Below, piece by piece: positions 1 through 10,049 of a DNA stretch of 64,000 nt (positions are counted from its first letter, which is position 1; every line of letters begins with the position of its first letter). The notes below the pieces were generated by a model. That model saw only the letters and a program-made list of their open reading frames with translations. It did not search any database and was not told the origin of the DNA. Source of the stretch: Molossus alvarezi (lineage: Eukaryota > Chordata > Mammalia > Chiroptera > Molossidae); assembly GCA_037176705.1 (NCBI GenBank), contig JBAWUJ010000067.1:1-64000 (forward strand), written 5' to 3'. The position numbers and the translations under genes were made by a program.

Positions 1-870
1 ACACACACCTCTCGAAACAGGACATACAAATGGTAAGAGACATATGAAGAAATGCACAAAATCACTAATCATCAGAGAGATGCAAATTAAAACAATAAGG
101 AGATATTACCACACACCTGTCAGAATGGCCGCCATCACCAAATCTTCAAACTGCAAGTCTTGGCGAGGGGTGGGCACAGAGGACTCCAGTACACTGCTGG
201 CGGGAATGCAGACTGGAGCAGCCACTATGGAAAACAATATGGTGTTACATCTAAAACTTAAACACTGAACTTTCATTTGACCCAGAGATCCCACTTCTAG
301 GAAATACACACTAAGAAGTCTGAAACACCCATCAGAAAGAATATATGTATCCCTAGGTTTGTAGGAGCACTATTTACAATAGCTAAGATCTGGACACAGC
401 CCAAGTGTCCATCAGTAGACGAATGGTTAAAAACGAGGTGGTACATATACACAATGGAGTACTATGCACATGTAAGAAAGAACGATCTCTTAACCTTGGA
501 GACTACACCGAGGGGCCTGGACAGTATTATCCTAAGCAAAACATGCCAAACACAGGGAGACAAGTATCATATTATCTCACTTATCTGTGGAATATAATGA
601 ACATAACAGTCTGAGGAATGGGGTAGTCCCAGAAACGTGGAAGTGGGGCACAGACAGACCATCTCCAGAATAGGGGGTGGTATGGGAGAGATAAACCACA
701 GAACTGATAGGCATGTATTCAGGAACAATGCACATGGACAACAAAGCTGGGGATAGGGCAGGAAGGGAGGAGGAGGGGCAAAACAGTAGGGGGGGAGAGA
801 AAGAACTGTAACAAAAATGAATGAATGAATTAATAAAAAATATAATACAGTCTAGAATATAAATTAAAGA
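1..870 (+). repeat. Unit 0 (partial): ORF2 C-terminus and 3' UTR
   Basis: This is the 3' end of a unit whose left part lies outside the window. It starts inside the ORF2 C-terminal region (44-268 reads as MKKCTKSLIIREMQIK...), passes the C-terminal stop near 595, and holds the 3' UTR with a G-rich tract at 749-778 and AATAAA at 832-837. It belongs to the intermediate class: GCAGCC rather than GCAGGC at the 3' side, and TTACATCTAAAA shared only with unit 1. Confidence 0.93.
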
Positions 871-3800
871 AACCATGAATGGGTTCACAAGGAGATCAAG
901 AAAAAATGAGAAACTTCATGGAAACCAAAGAAAGTGAACACACAACAACACAAAATCAATGGGATTCAGTGACAGTAGTCCTGATAGGGAAGTTTATATC
1001 CCACATGTCTACCTCAGAAAACAACAGTTTCTATTTCACTATCTCACGTCAGAACTTAAAACACCAGAAAAAAATGAAACAAACTAACAAACACACACCT
1101 CAACCTAAGCAGTAGGAAATGAATAGCAAAGAACAGGGCAGAAATGGACACCATAGAGACTAAAAATAATTCAAAACATGAAGAAATGGAAACATTTCTG
1201 GGATTACATACTCTCCCAGCACTGAATGGGGAAGAGATAGAAAACTTGAACACACCAAACACATCTACGAAAATTGAAGATAGAATCAGAAATCTCCCAG
1301 CAAACAAAACCAAGGGCTCGGATGGCTGCACGGGGGAGTTTTACTGAACACTCAAGGAATTAACACCCATACTTCTCAACCTATTTCAATAAATCCACCA
1401 AGACGGAACACTTCCAAACACACTTTCTGAGGCCAGCATAATCCTAATTCTCAAAACACATGAACACACTATAACCGAAGGAAAACTACAGGCCAATATC
1501 CCTGATTAACACAGATGCCAAAATGCTTAGCAAAACATTAGCAAATCAAATCCAGCAATACCTCGTACACATTACTCACCTTGACTTACTGGGTTGCATT
1601 CCAGGCACTCAAGGATGGCACAATATGTGCAAATCAACAAATGTGATACATCGCATAAACAAAACAAAAGATAAAAACCATATGATCATGTAAATATATG
1701 CGAAAAAAGCATTCGACAAAATCCTGCACCCATTTCGGTTCAACACGCTCAATGATGTGGGAATAGAGGGGCCACATCGCAATACAATACAGGCGACATA
1801 TGAAAAACACAGCCAACAATATACACAATGGGCGAAAACAAGAAGCAGTCCCCGTAAGAATGAGAACAAGACAGGGATGCCCTCTTTTGCCACTCTTACT
1901 TAACATTGAACTGGACGTCTCAGACACGGCAATTACACATGAAGAAAAAATAAAAGGGATCCCAACCGGAAAGGAGCAAGTGAAACTGTCATTATATGCA
2001 GAGGACAAAATATGGTACATAAAGAACCCAAAAGACTCCATCAGAAATCTACATTAATTTAATACTGGAACGTGGCAATGTGGCAGGACACAAAATTAAT
2101 GTCAAGAAATCGATGGCATTTTTATACACCAAAGATTAAATCACAGAAAGAGAAACTAAAAAATCAACACCATTTACCATCACAGCACAGAAAATTAAAA
2201 TACCTAGGAATAAACTTAACCGAAGAAGTAAAGGACTTCTTCCCAGATAACTACAGGACAGTGAAATCAGAAGTGGAGGAAGATATAAAAAAGTGAGAGC
2301 ATATACCCTTCTCATGTATTGGAAGAATTAACACCATTAAAATGTCCATGCTAAGCAAAGAAATCTACACATTCAATGCAATCCCCACCAAAATACCAAC
2401 GACTTATGTCACAGACCTAGAACAAACACTCCAAAAGTGTATATAAAACTAACAAAGACCCCTAGTAGCCACAGAAATCTGGAAAAAGACAACAGGGCAT
2501 GAGGGACCACATGACCAGATTTCAGGTTATACCACAAAGCCACTGTAATATAAAAAGGCCTGGTACTGGCACAGGAACAGGCAGAGAGGTCAATGGAACA
2601 AAAAGAAGACAGAACCCAGAAATTGACCCAAGACAATATATTCAATTATTTTTGGACAATGTTGGCAACAACATATAGTGGAGTCAAGACTCTCTTCAAT
2701 AAATGGTGTTGGAAAAACTGGACAGCTACTTCCAAATAAAAACCACAAACAAATAAAGCCAGACCACGACTTTACACCATACATGAGAATAAACTCGAAA
2801 TGGATTAAATACTTAAATGCAACTCGTGAATCTATTCAAATTCTAGAAGAAAGTGCAGGACCCAAATATCACACATAGCCAGCAGATTTTCATTGATATA
2901 ACACCTGAATCAACAGACACATACACACCAAAATGAATAAATAAAGAAATAAAGAAACAAACAAATAAATAAATAAGTAAGTAAATAAACACGTGACACT
3001 ACTTGAAACTGAAAAGCTTCTGCACAGCTAAGGAAAGAACCATCAAAACGCAACAGGATCGTGTTATCTGGAAGACCAAATTTGCCGATGATGAATCAAA
3101 GAAGGGTTAATTTCCTAAATATGGAGTGCTTATAAAACTCAACCATAGGAAAACAAAGAACCCAATTAAAAAACGGGCAGAGGAACTCAACACACACCTC
3201 TCGAAACAGGACATACAAATGGTAAGAGACATATGAAGAAATGCACAAAATCACTAATCATCAGAGAGATGCAAATTAAAACAATAAGGAGATATTACCA
3301 CACACCTGTCAGAATGGCCGCCATCACCAAATCTTCAAACTGGAAGTCTTGGCGAGGGGTGGGCACAGAGGACTCCAGTACACTGCTGGCGGGAATGCAG
3401 ACTGGTGCAGCCACTATGGAAAACAATATGGTGTTACATCTAAAACTTAAACACTGAACTTTCATTTGACCCAGAGATCCCACTTCTAGGAAATACACAC
3501 TAAGAAGTCTGAAACATCCATCAGAAAGAATATATGTATCCCTAGGTTTGTAGGAGCACTATTTACAATAGCTAAGATCTGGACACAGCCCAAGTGTCCA
3601 TCAGTAGACGACTGGTTAAAAACGAGGTGGTACATATACACAAAGGAGTACTATGCACATGTAAGAAAGAACGATCTCTTAACCTTGGAGACTACACCGA
3701 GGGGCCTGGACAGTATTATCCTAAGCAAAACATGACAAACACAGGGAGACAAGTATCATATTATCTCACTTATCTGTGGAATATAATGAACATAACAGTC

Positions 3801-4059
3801 TGAGGAATGGGGTAGTCCCAGAAACGTGGAAGTGGGGCACAGACAGACCATCTCCAGAATAGGGGGTGGTATGGGAGAGATAAACCACAGAACTGATAGG
3901 CATGTATTCAGGAACAATGAACATGGACAACAAAGCTGGGGATAGGGCAGGAAGGGAGGGGGGGGCAGAACAGTGGGGGGGGGAGAGAAAAGAACTGTAA
4001 CAAAAATGAATGAATGAATTAATAAAAAATATAATACAGTCTAGAATATAAATTAAAGA
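871..4059 (+). repeat. Unit 1 (3189 bp), intermediate class
   Basis: Full 5'-truncated L1 unit. Intermediate-class states include AACTTAAAACACC, GGCTCGGATGG, CTGGAACGTGG, ACACCTGAATC and CACGTGACAC. The RT motif A stop is TAA, as in unit 4, rather than the TGA of later units. The 3' UTR carries long G runs near 3958-3982, a pattern seen again only in the unit 15 3' UTR. Confidence 0.93.
1144..1347 (+). pseudogene. L1 ORF2 fragment before and into the RT fingers (unit 1)
   Basis: The 67-codon open piece reads MDTIETKNN...LPALNGEEIENLN...KGSDGCTGEFY. The last part corresponds to the conserved L1 RT entry motif (P-G-x-DG-x-T-x-EFY), here with GSDGCTGEFY. About residue 10 the text jumps from the ETKK region to the EEM-x-x-FL region. 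In intact L1 these are separated by roughly 70 residues, so an internal deletion of about 200 bp is shared by every unit (near 1174-1180 here). It ends in a TGA directly after EFY. This is a decayed retrotransposon fragment, not a gene. The same piece occurs in most units, for example 4333-4536 and 10324-10527. Confidence 0.85.
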
Positions 4060-4812
4060 AACCATGAATGGGTTCACAAGGAGATCAAGAAAAAATGAGA
4101 AACTTCATGGAAACCAAAGAAAGTGAACACACAACAACACAAAATCAATGGGATTCAGTGACAGTAGTCCTGATAGGGAAGTTTATATCCCACATGTCTA
4201 CCTCAGAAAACAACAGTTTCTATTTCACTATCTCACGTCAGAACTTAAAACACCAGAAAAAAATGAAACAAACTAACAAACACACACCTCAACCTAAGCA
4301 GTAGGAAATGAATAGCAAAGAACAGGGCAGAAATGGACACCATAGAGACTAAAAATAATTCAAAAGATGAAGAAATGGAAACATTTCTGGGATTACATAC
4401 TCTCCCAGCACTGAATGGGGAAGAGATAGAAAACTTGAACACACCAAACACATCTACGAAAATTGAAGATAGAATCAGAAATCTCCCAGCAAACAAAACC
4501 AAGGGCTCGGATGGCTGCACGGGGGAGTTTTACTGAACACTCAAGGAATTAACACCCATACTTCTCAACCTATTTCAATAAATCCACCAAGACGGAACAC
4601 TTCCAAACACACTTTCTGAGGCCAGCATAATCCTAATTCTCAAAACACATCAACACACTATAAACGAAGGAAAACTACAGGCCAATATCCCTGATTAACA
4701 CAGATGCCAAATTCTTAGCAAAACAATAGCAAATCAAATCCAGCAATACCTCATACACATTACTCACCTTGACTTACCGGGTTACAGTCCAGGCACTCAA
4801 GGATGGTACAAT

Positions 4813-5326
4813 ATGTGCACATCAATCAATGTGTTACATCGCATAAAAAAAACAAAAGATAAAAACCACATGATCATATCAATATATGCGAAAAAAGCAT
4901 TCGACAAAATCCTGCACCCATTTCGGATAAACAAGCTCAGCGATGTGGGAACAGAGGGGCCACATCGCAATACAATACAGGCGACATATCAAAAACACAG
5001 CCAACAACATACACAATGGGCGAAAACAAAAAGCAGTCCCCTTGAGAATGAGAACAAGACAGGGATGCCCGCTTTTGCCACTCTTATTTAACATAGAACT
5101 GGACGTCTTAGACACTGCAATTACACATGAAGAAAAAATAAAAGGGATCCCAACTGGAAAGGAGCAAGTGAAACTGTCATTATATGCAGAGGACATAATA
5201 TGGTACATAAAAAACCCAAAGACTCCATCAAAAATCTACATTAATTCAATCCTGGAATATGGCAATGTGGCAGGACACAAAATTAATGTCAAAAAATCAA
5301 TGGCATTTTTATACACCAAAGATTAA
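4813..5326 (+). pseudogene. L1 ORF2 reverse transcriptase palm, broken (unit 2, ancestral-like)
   Basis: Two overlapping frames together cover the L1 RT palm. Positions 4813-5091 read [21 protein letters not shown] then [12 protein letters not shown]: this is RT motif A, in which the catalytic Asp is Tyr (codon TAT at 4885-4887). Positions 4943-5326 contain [18 protein letters not shown] (motif B region, residues 39-56) and [12 protein letters not shown] (motif C, YAED at 5183-5194), where L1 normally has FADD. At least one frameshift separates the frames. With motif A Asp lost and the first motif C Asp replaced by Glu, no polymerase activity is expected. This is the best preserved RT copy in the window. 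Confidence 0.9.
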
Positions 5327-5633
5327 ATCACAGAAAGAGAAACTGAAAAATCAACTTCATTTACCATCACAGCACAAAAAATTAAAATACCTAGGAATAA
5401 ACTTAACCGAAGAAGTAAAGGACTTCTTCACAGATAACTACAGGGCAGTGAAATCAGAAGTGGAGGAAGATATAAAAAAGCGAGAGCATATACCCTTTTC
5501 ATGGATTGGAAGAACTAACATCATTAAAATGACCCTACTACCCAAAGCAATCTACACACTCAATGCAATCATCACCAAAATACCAATGACTTACGTCACA
5601 GACCTACTACAAACACTCCAAAAGTGTATATAA
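5259..5633 (+). pseudogene. L1 ORF2 thumb / post-RT fragment (unit 2)
   Basis: A 124-codon open stretch whose latter part follows L1 ORF2 downstream of the RT palm: LKYLGINLTEEVKDFF, then DNYRAVKSEVEEDIKKREHI, PFSWIGRTNIIKMTLLPKAIY and ITKIPMTYVTDLLQTLQKCI. In other units a TGA follows EEDIKK, so the fragment ends after 74 codons (for example 2072-2296, 20864-21088). The longer frame here supports the ancestral-like status of this segment. The first ~25 codons are out of the L1 frame. Confidence 0.88.
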
Positions 5634-5805
5634 ACTAAAAAAGACCCCTAGTACCCACAGACACCTTGAGAAAGACGAACAAAGCAGGAGGGTTCACATG
5701 ACCAGATTTCAGGTCATACCACAAAGCCACCATAATAAAAATAAGCCTGGTACTGGCACAGAAACAGGCAGATAGGTCAATGGAACAGAATAGACAACCC
5801 AGAAA

Positions 5806-6120
5806 TTGACCCAAGACAATATATTCAATTACAATTCGACAATGTTGGCAACAACATACAGTGGAGTCAAGACAGTCCCTTCAATAAATGGCGTTGGAAA
5901 TATTGGAAAGCAACTTGCAAAGAAAAAAGAAAAAATGAAGCCAGACAACGACCTTACACCATACATGAGAATAAACTTGAAATGGATAAAATACTTAAAT
6001 GAAACTCATGAATCCATACAAATTATAGAAGAAAGTGCAGGACACAAAATTTCACACATAGCCAGCAGAATTTTCACTGATATAACACCTAAAGCAACAG
6101 ACAAGTACACACCAAAATAA
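5806..6120 (+). pseudogene. L1 ORF2 C-terminal-half fragment (unit 2)
   Basis: A 104-codon open stretch. After an unrelated start it follows L1 ORF2 around DLTPYMRINLKWIKYLNETHE and SIQIIEESAGHKISHIASRIF, up to TDITPKATDKYTPK just before the short AAAT tract. In young units the matching piece is cut to 66 codons by an early TAG (for example 21470-21670). Intact L1 continues without the microsatellite into a KLKSFCTAKE-type motif, which is recognisable here as AACAGCTTCTGCGCAGCTAA near 6163. Confidence 0.85.
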
Positions 6121-6745
6121 ATAAATAAATAAGTTAACAAACACATGACAATGCCTAAAACTAAACAGCTTCTGCGCAGCTAAAGAAACAACCATCAAAA
6201 CGGAAAGGGTTCTCACTATCTGGAAGACCAAACATGCTGATGATGAATCTGAAAAGGGTTAATTTCCAAAATATGGACTGCTTATAAAACTCACCTATAG
6301 GAAAACCAAGAACCCAATTAAAAAACGGGCAGAGGAACAAAACACACACCTCTCGAAACAGGACATACAAATGGTAAGAGACATATGAAGAAATGCACAA
6401 AATCACTAATCATCAGAGAGATGCAAATTAAAACAATAAGGAGATATTACCACACACCTGTCAGAATGGCCGCCATCACCAAATCTTCAAACTGCAAGTC
6501 TTGGCGAGGGGTGGGCACAGAGGACTCCAGTACACTGCTGGCGGGAATGCAGACTGGTGCAGCCACTATGGAAAACAATATGGTGTTACCTCAAACACTT
6601 AAACACTGAACTTTCATTTGACCCAGAGATCCCACTTCTAGGAAATACGCACTAAGAAGCCTGAAACACCCATCAGAAAGAATATATGTATCCCTCGGTT
6701 TGTAGGAGCACTATTTACAATAGCTAAGATCTGGACACAGCCCAA

Positions 6746-6937
6746 GTGTCCATCAGTAACGAATGGTTAAAAAAGAGGTGGTACATATACACAATGGAGT
6801 ACTATGCACAGGTAAGAAAGAAAGATCTCTTAACCTTTGAGACTACACCAAGGGGCCTGGACAGTATTATCCTAAGCAAAACATGCCAAACACAGAGAGA
6901 CAAGTGTCATATGATCTCACTTATCTGTGGAATATAA
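6746..6937 (+). pseudogene. L1 ORF2 C-terminus fragment (unit 2)
   Basis: 63 codons in the ORF2 C-terminal frame (WYIYTMEYYAQVRKKDLLTF ... SLICGI, stop). A one-base loss near 6758 (CATCAGTAACGAATGG against CATCAGTAGACGAATGG elsewhere) places the local ATG in this frame. No coding role is inferred. Confidence 0.75.
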
Positions 6938-7960
6938 TGAACATAAGAGTCTGAGGAATGGGGTAGTCCCAGAAACGTGGAAGTGGGGCACAGACAGACA
7001 ATTTCCACATTAGGGGGTGGTATGGGAGAGATAAACCACAGAACTGATATGCATCTATTCAGGAACAATGCACATGCACAACAAAGCTGGGGATAGGGCA
7101 GGAAGGGAGGGGGAGGGGAAAACAGTGGGGGGGAGAAAGAACTGTAACAAAAATAAATGAATGCATTATTAAAAAATAGAATACAGTCGACAGTATAAAT
7201 TAAACAAACAATGAATGGGTTCACAAGGAGATCAAGAAAAAATGAGAAACTTCATGGAAACCAATGAAAGTGAACACACAACAACACAAAATCAATGGGA
7301 TTCAGTGACAGTAGTCCTGATAGGGAAGTTTATACCCCACATGTCTACCTCAGAAAACAACAGTTTCTATTTCACTATCTCACATCAGAACTTAAAAAAC
7401 CAGAAAAAAATGAAACAAACTATCAAACAAACACCTCAAACTAAGCAGTAGGAAATGAATAGCAAAGAACAGAGCAGAAATAGACACCATTGAGACTAAA
7501 AATAATTCAAAAGATGAAAAAATGGAAACATTTCTGGGATTACATAATCTCCCAGCACTGAATGGGGAAGAGATAGAAAACTTGAACACACCAAACACAT
7601 CTACGAAAATTGAAGATAGAATCAAAAATCTCCCAGCAAACAAAACCAAGGGCTCGGATGGCTGCACGGGGGAGTTTTACTGAACATTCAAGGAAGTAAC
7701 ACCCACACTTCTCAAACTATTTCAATAAATCCACCAAGACGGAACACTTCCAAACACACTTTCTGAGGCCAGCATAATCCTAATTCTCAAACCACATGAA
7801 CACACTATAAACTAAGGAAAACTACAGGCCAATATCCCTGATTAACACAGATGCCAAAATTCTTAGCAAAATATTAGCAAATCAAATCCAGCAATACCTC
7901 ATACACATTACTCACCTTGACTTACTGGGTTACAGTCCAGGCACTCAAGGATGGCACAAT

Positions 7961-8393
7961 ATGTGCACATCAATCAATGTGATACATCGCATAAAAAAAA
8001 CAAAACATAAAAACCACATGATCATATCAATATATGCGAAAAAAGCATTCGACAAAATCCTGCACCCATTTCGGATAAACACGCTCAGCGATGTGGGAAC
8101 AGAGGGGCCACATCGCAATACAATACAGGCGACATATCAAAAACACAGCCAACAACATACACAATGGGCGAAAACAAAAAGCAGTCCCCTTGAGAATGAG
8201 AACAAGACAGGGATGCCCGCTTTTGCCACTCTTATTTAACATAGAACTGGACGTCTTAGACACTGCAATTACACATGAAGAAAAAATAAAAGGGATCCCA
8301 ACTGGAAAGGAGCAAGTGAAACTGTCATTATATGCAGAGGACATAATATGGTACATAAAAAACCCTAAAGACTCCATCAAAAATCTACATTAA
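7961..8393 (+). pseudogene. L1 ORF2 RT palm fragments, second ancestral-like copy (unit 3)
   Basis: Two overlapping frames (7961-8239 and 8091-8393) repeat the unit 2 arrangement: motif A as [11 protein letters not shown], motif B region [13 protein letters not shown] and motif [13 protein letters not shown]. The same Asp-to-Tyr and Asp-to-Glu changes are present, so they precede the split of the classes. The frame ends at KNLH with TAA. Confidence 0.88.
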
Positions 8394-8884
8394 TTCAATC
8401 CTGGAATATGGCAATGTGGCAGGACACAAAATTAATGTCAAGAAATCGATGGCATTTTTATACACCAAAGATTAAATCACAGAAAGAGAAACTGAAAAAT
8501 CAACTTTATTTACCATCACAGCACAAAAAATTAAAATACCTAGGAATAAACTTAACCTAAGAAGTAAAGGACTTCTTCACAGATAACTACAGGACAGTGA
8601 AATCAGAAGTGGAGGAAGATATGAAAAAGTGAGAGCATATACCCTTTTCATGGATTGGAAGAACTGACATCATTAAAATGACCCTACTACCCAAAGCAAT
8701 CTACACACTCAATGCAATCATCACCAAAATACCAATGACTTACGTCACAGACCTACTACAAACACTCCAAAAGTGTATATAAACTAAAAAAGACCCCTTG
8801 TACCCACTGACACCTTGAGAAAGACGAACAAAGCAGGAGGGTTCACATGACCAGATTTCAGGTCGTACCACAAAGCCACCATAA

Positions 8885-8905
8885 TAGAAATAAGCTGAAT
8901 CAACA
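8885..8905 (+). other. Deletion junction in unit 3
   Basis: Ancestral-like ...GAAATAAGC (to 8894) is followed at once by intermediate-class TGAATCAACAGACAC (from 8895). Intact units have CCTGGTACTGG after the left side and AACACC before the right side. The ends share a CCTG-like microhomology with one C missing. About 347 bp are lost relative to unit 1. Confidence 0.85.
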
Positions 8906-9482
8906 GACACATACACACCAAAATGAATAAATAAAGAAATAAAGAAACAAACAAATAAATAAATAAGTAAGTAAATAAACACGTGACACTACTTGAAACT
9001 GAAAAGCTTCTGCACAGCTAAGGAAAGAGCCATCAAAACGCAACAGGATCGAGTTATCTGGAAGACCAAATTTGCCGATGATGAATCAGAGAAGGGTTAA
9101 TTTCCTAAATATGGAGTGCTTATAAAACTCAACCATAGGAAAACAAAGAACCCAATTAAAAAACGGGCAGAGGAACTCAACACACACCTCTCGAAACAGG
9201 ACATACAAATGGTAAGAGACATATGAAGAAATGCACAAAATCACTAATCATCAGAGAGATGCAAATTAAAACAATAAGGAGATATTACCACACACCTGTC
9301 AGAATGGCCGCCATCACCAAATCTTCAAACTGCAAGTCTTGGCGAGGGGTGGGCACAGAGGACTCCAGTACACTGCTGGCGGGAATGCAGACTGGTGCAG
9401 CCACTATGGAAAACAATATGGTGTTACCTCAAAAACTTAAACACTGAACTTTCATTTGACCCAGAGATCCCACTTCTAGGAA

Positions 9483-9776
9483 ATGCACACTAAGAAGTCT
9501 GAAACACCCATCAGAAAGAATATATGTATCCCTAGGTTTGTAGGAGCACTATTTACAATAGCTAAGATCTGGACACAGCCCAAGTGTCCATCAGTAGAGG
9601 AATGGTTAAAAACGAGGTGGTACATATACACAATGGAGTACTATGCACATGTAAGAAAGAACGATCTCTTAACCTTGGAGACTACACCGAGGGGCCTGGA
9701 CAGTATTATCCTAAGCAAAACATGCCAAACACAGGGAGACAAGTATCATATTATCTCACTTATCTGTGGAATATAA
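9483..9776 (+). pseudogene. L1 ORF2 extreme C-terminus (unit 3)
   Basis: This 97-codon open piece is the longest in-frame ORF2 tail in the window. It includes FVGALFTIAKIWTQPKCPSV, RWYIYTMEYYAHVRK and DSIILSKTCQTQGDKYHIIS, ending SLICGI then TAA, which matches the position of the normal L1 ORF2 stop. The ATG at 9483 arises from GGAAATGCACAC, private to unit 3 (others have GGAAATACACAC), so it is not a real start. Shorter pieces of the same frame are at 6746-6937 and 15994-16188. Confidence 0.9.
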
Positions 9777-10049
9777 TGAACATAACAGTCTGAGGAATGG
9801 GGTAGTCCCAGAAACGTGGAAGTGGGGCACAGACAGACCATCTCCAGAATAGGGTGGTATGGGAGAGATAAACCACAGAACTGATATGCATCTATTCAGG
9901 AACAATGCACATGGACAACAAAGCTGGGGATAGGCAGGAAGGGAGGAGGAGGGGCAAGACAGGTAGGGGGGGGGAGAGAAAGAACTGTAACAAAAATGAA
10001 TGAATGAATTAATAAAAAATATAATACAGTCTAGAATATAAATTAAAGA

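Larger units (their letters stand above)
4060..7206 (+). repeat. Unit 2 (3147 bp), hybrid: intermediate start, ancestral-like remainder
   Basis: The first ~600 bp match units 1 and 16. Between about 4,690 and 4,760 the sequence changes to the ancestral-like class (CCTCATACAC, GGTTACAGTCC) and stays so to the unit end. The microsatellite is only four AAAT repeats (6115-6132) and the CACGTG site is absent (CACATG). ORF2 fragments are the longest in the window (127, 124 and 104 codons). Confidence 0.93.
4700..8894 (+). repeat. Ancestral-like segment spanning the unit 2/3 boundary
   Basis: A ~4.2 kb stretch differs from all other copies at many sites, and where it differs it is usually closer to ordinary L1 ORF2. 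Examples are the LEU-rich CTTGAGAAAGACGAACAAAGC region near 5664 and TCATGGATTGGAAGAAC near 5499. Its microsatellite is minimal and its reading frames are longer. It crosses the unit junction at 7206, so the tandem arrangement predates the later classes. The left limit is a class switch at about 4,690-4,760 and the right limit is the unit 3 deletion junction. Confidence 0.8.
7207..10049 (+). repeat. Unit 3 (2843 bp), hybrid with ~347 bp internal deletion
   Basis: Ancestral-like from its start to 8894, for example CCAATGAAAG, CCATTGAG and CTCACATCAG. It then joins directly at 8894/8895 to intermediate-class sequence (TGAATCAACAGACAC). The ORF2 segment equivalent to 2559-2905 of unit 1 is missing, which explains the short length. 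The 3' part carries the expanded microsatellite and CACGTGAC, and a 97-codon open piece of the ORF2 C-terminus (9483-9776). Confidence 0.93.

Noticed and set aside
577..888. 103-codon minus-strand frame with a hydrophobic N-terminus, repeated in most units
   Set aside because: It is antisense to the ORF2 C-terminus and the L1 3' UTR, including the G-rich tract (read as Pro/Ser). Length and content vary with G-run changes between units, so it is a shadow frame.
1800..2057. Possible intact L1 source element in the window
   Set aside because: No unit has ORF1, an endonuclease domain, a 5' UTR or an open ORF2. All have stops, frameshifts and lost RT catalytic residues.
5590..5600. TTACGTCA, a CRE-like site in ancestral-like copies (also near 8742)
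   Set aside because: A single mismatch to the CRE core, within a decayed coding region, and lost (TTATGTCA) in all other units. Chance is the simplest reading.
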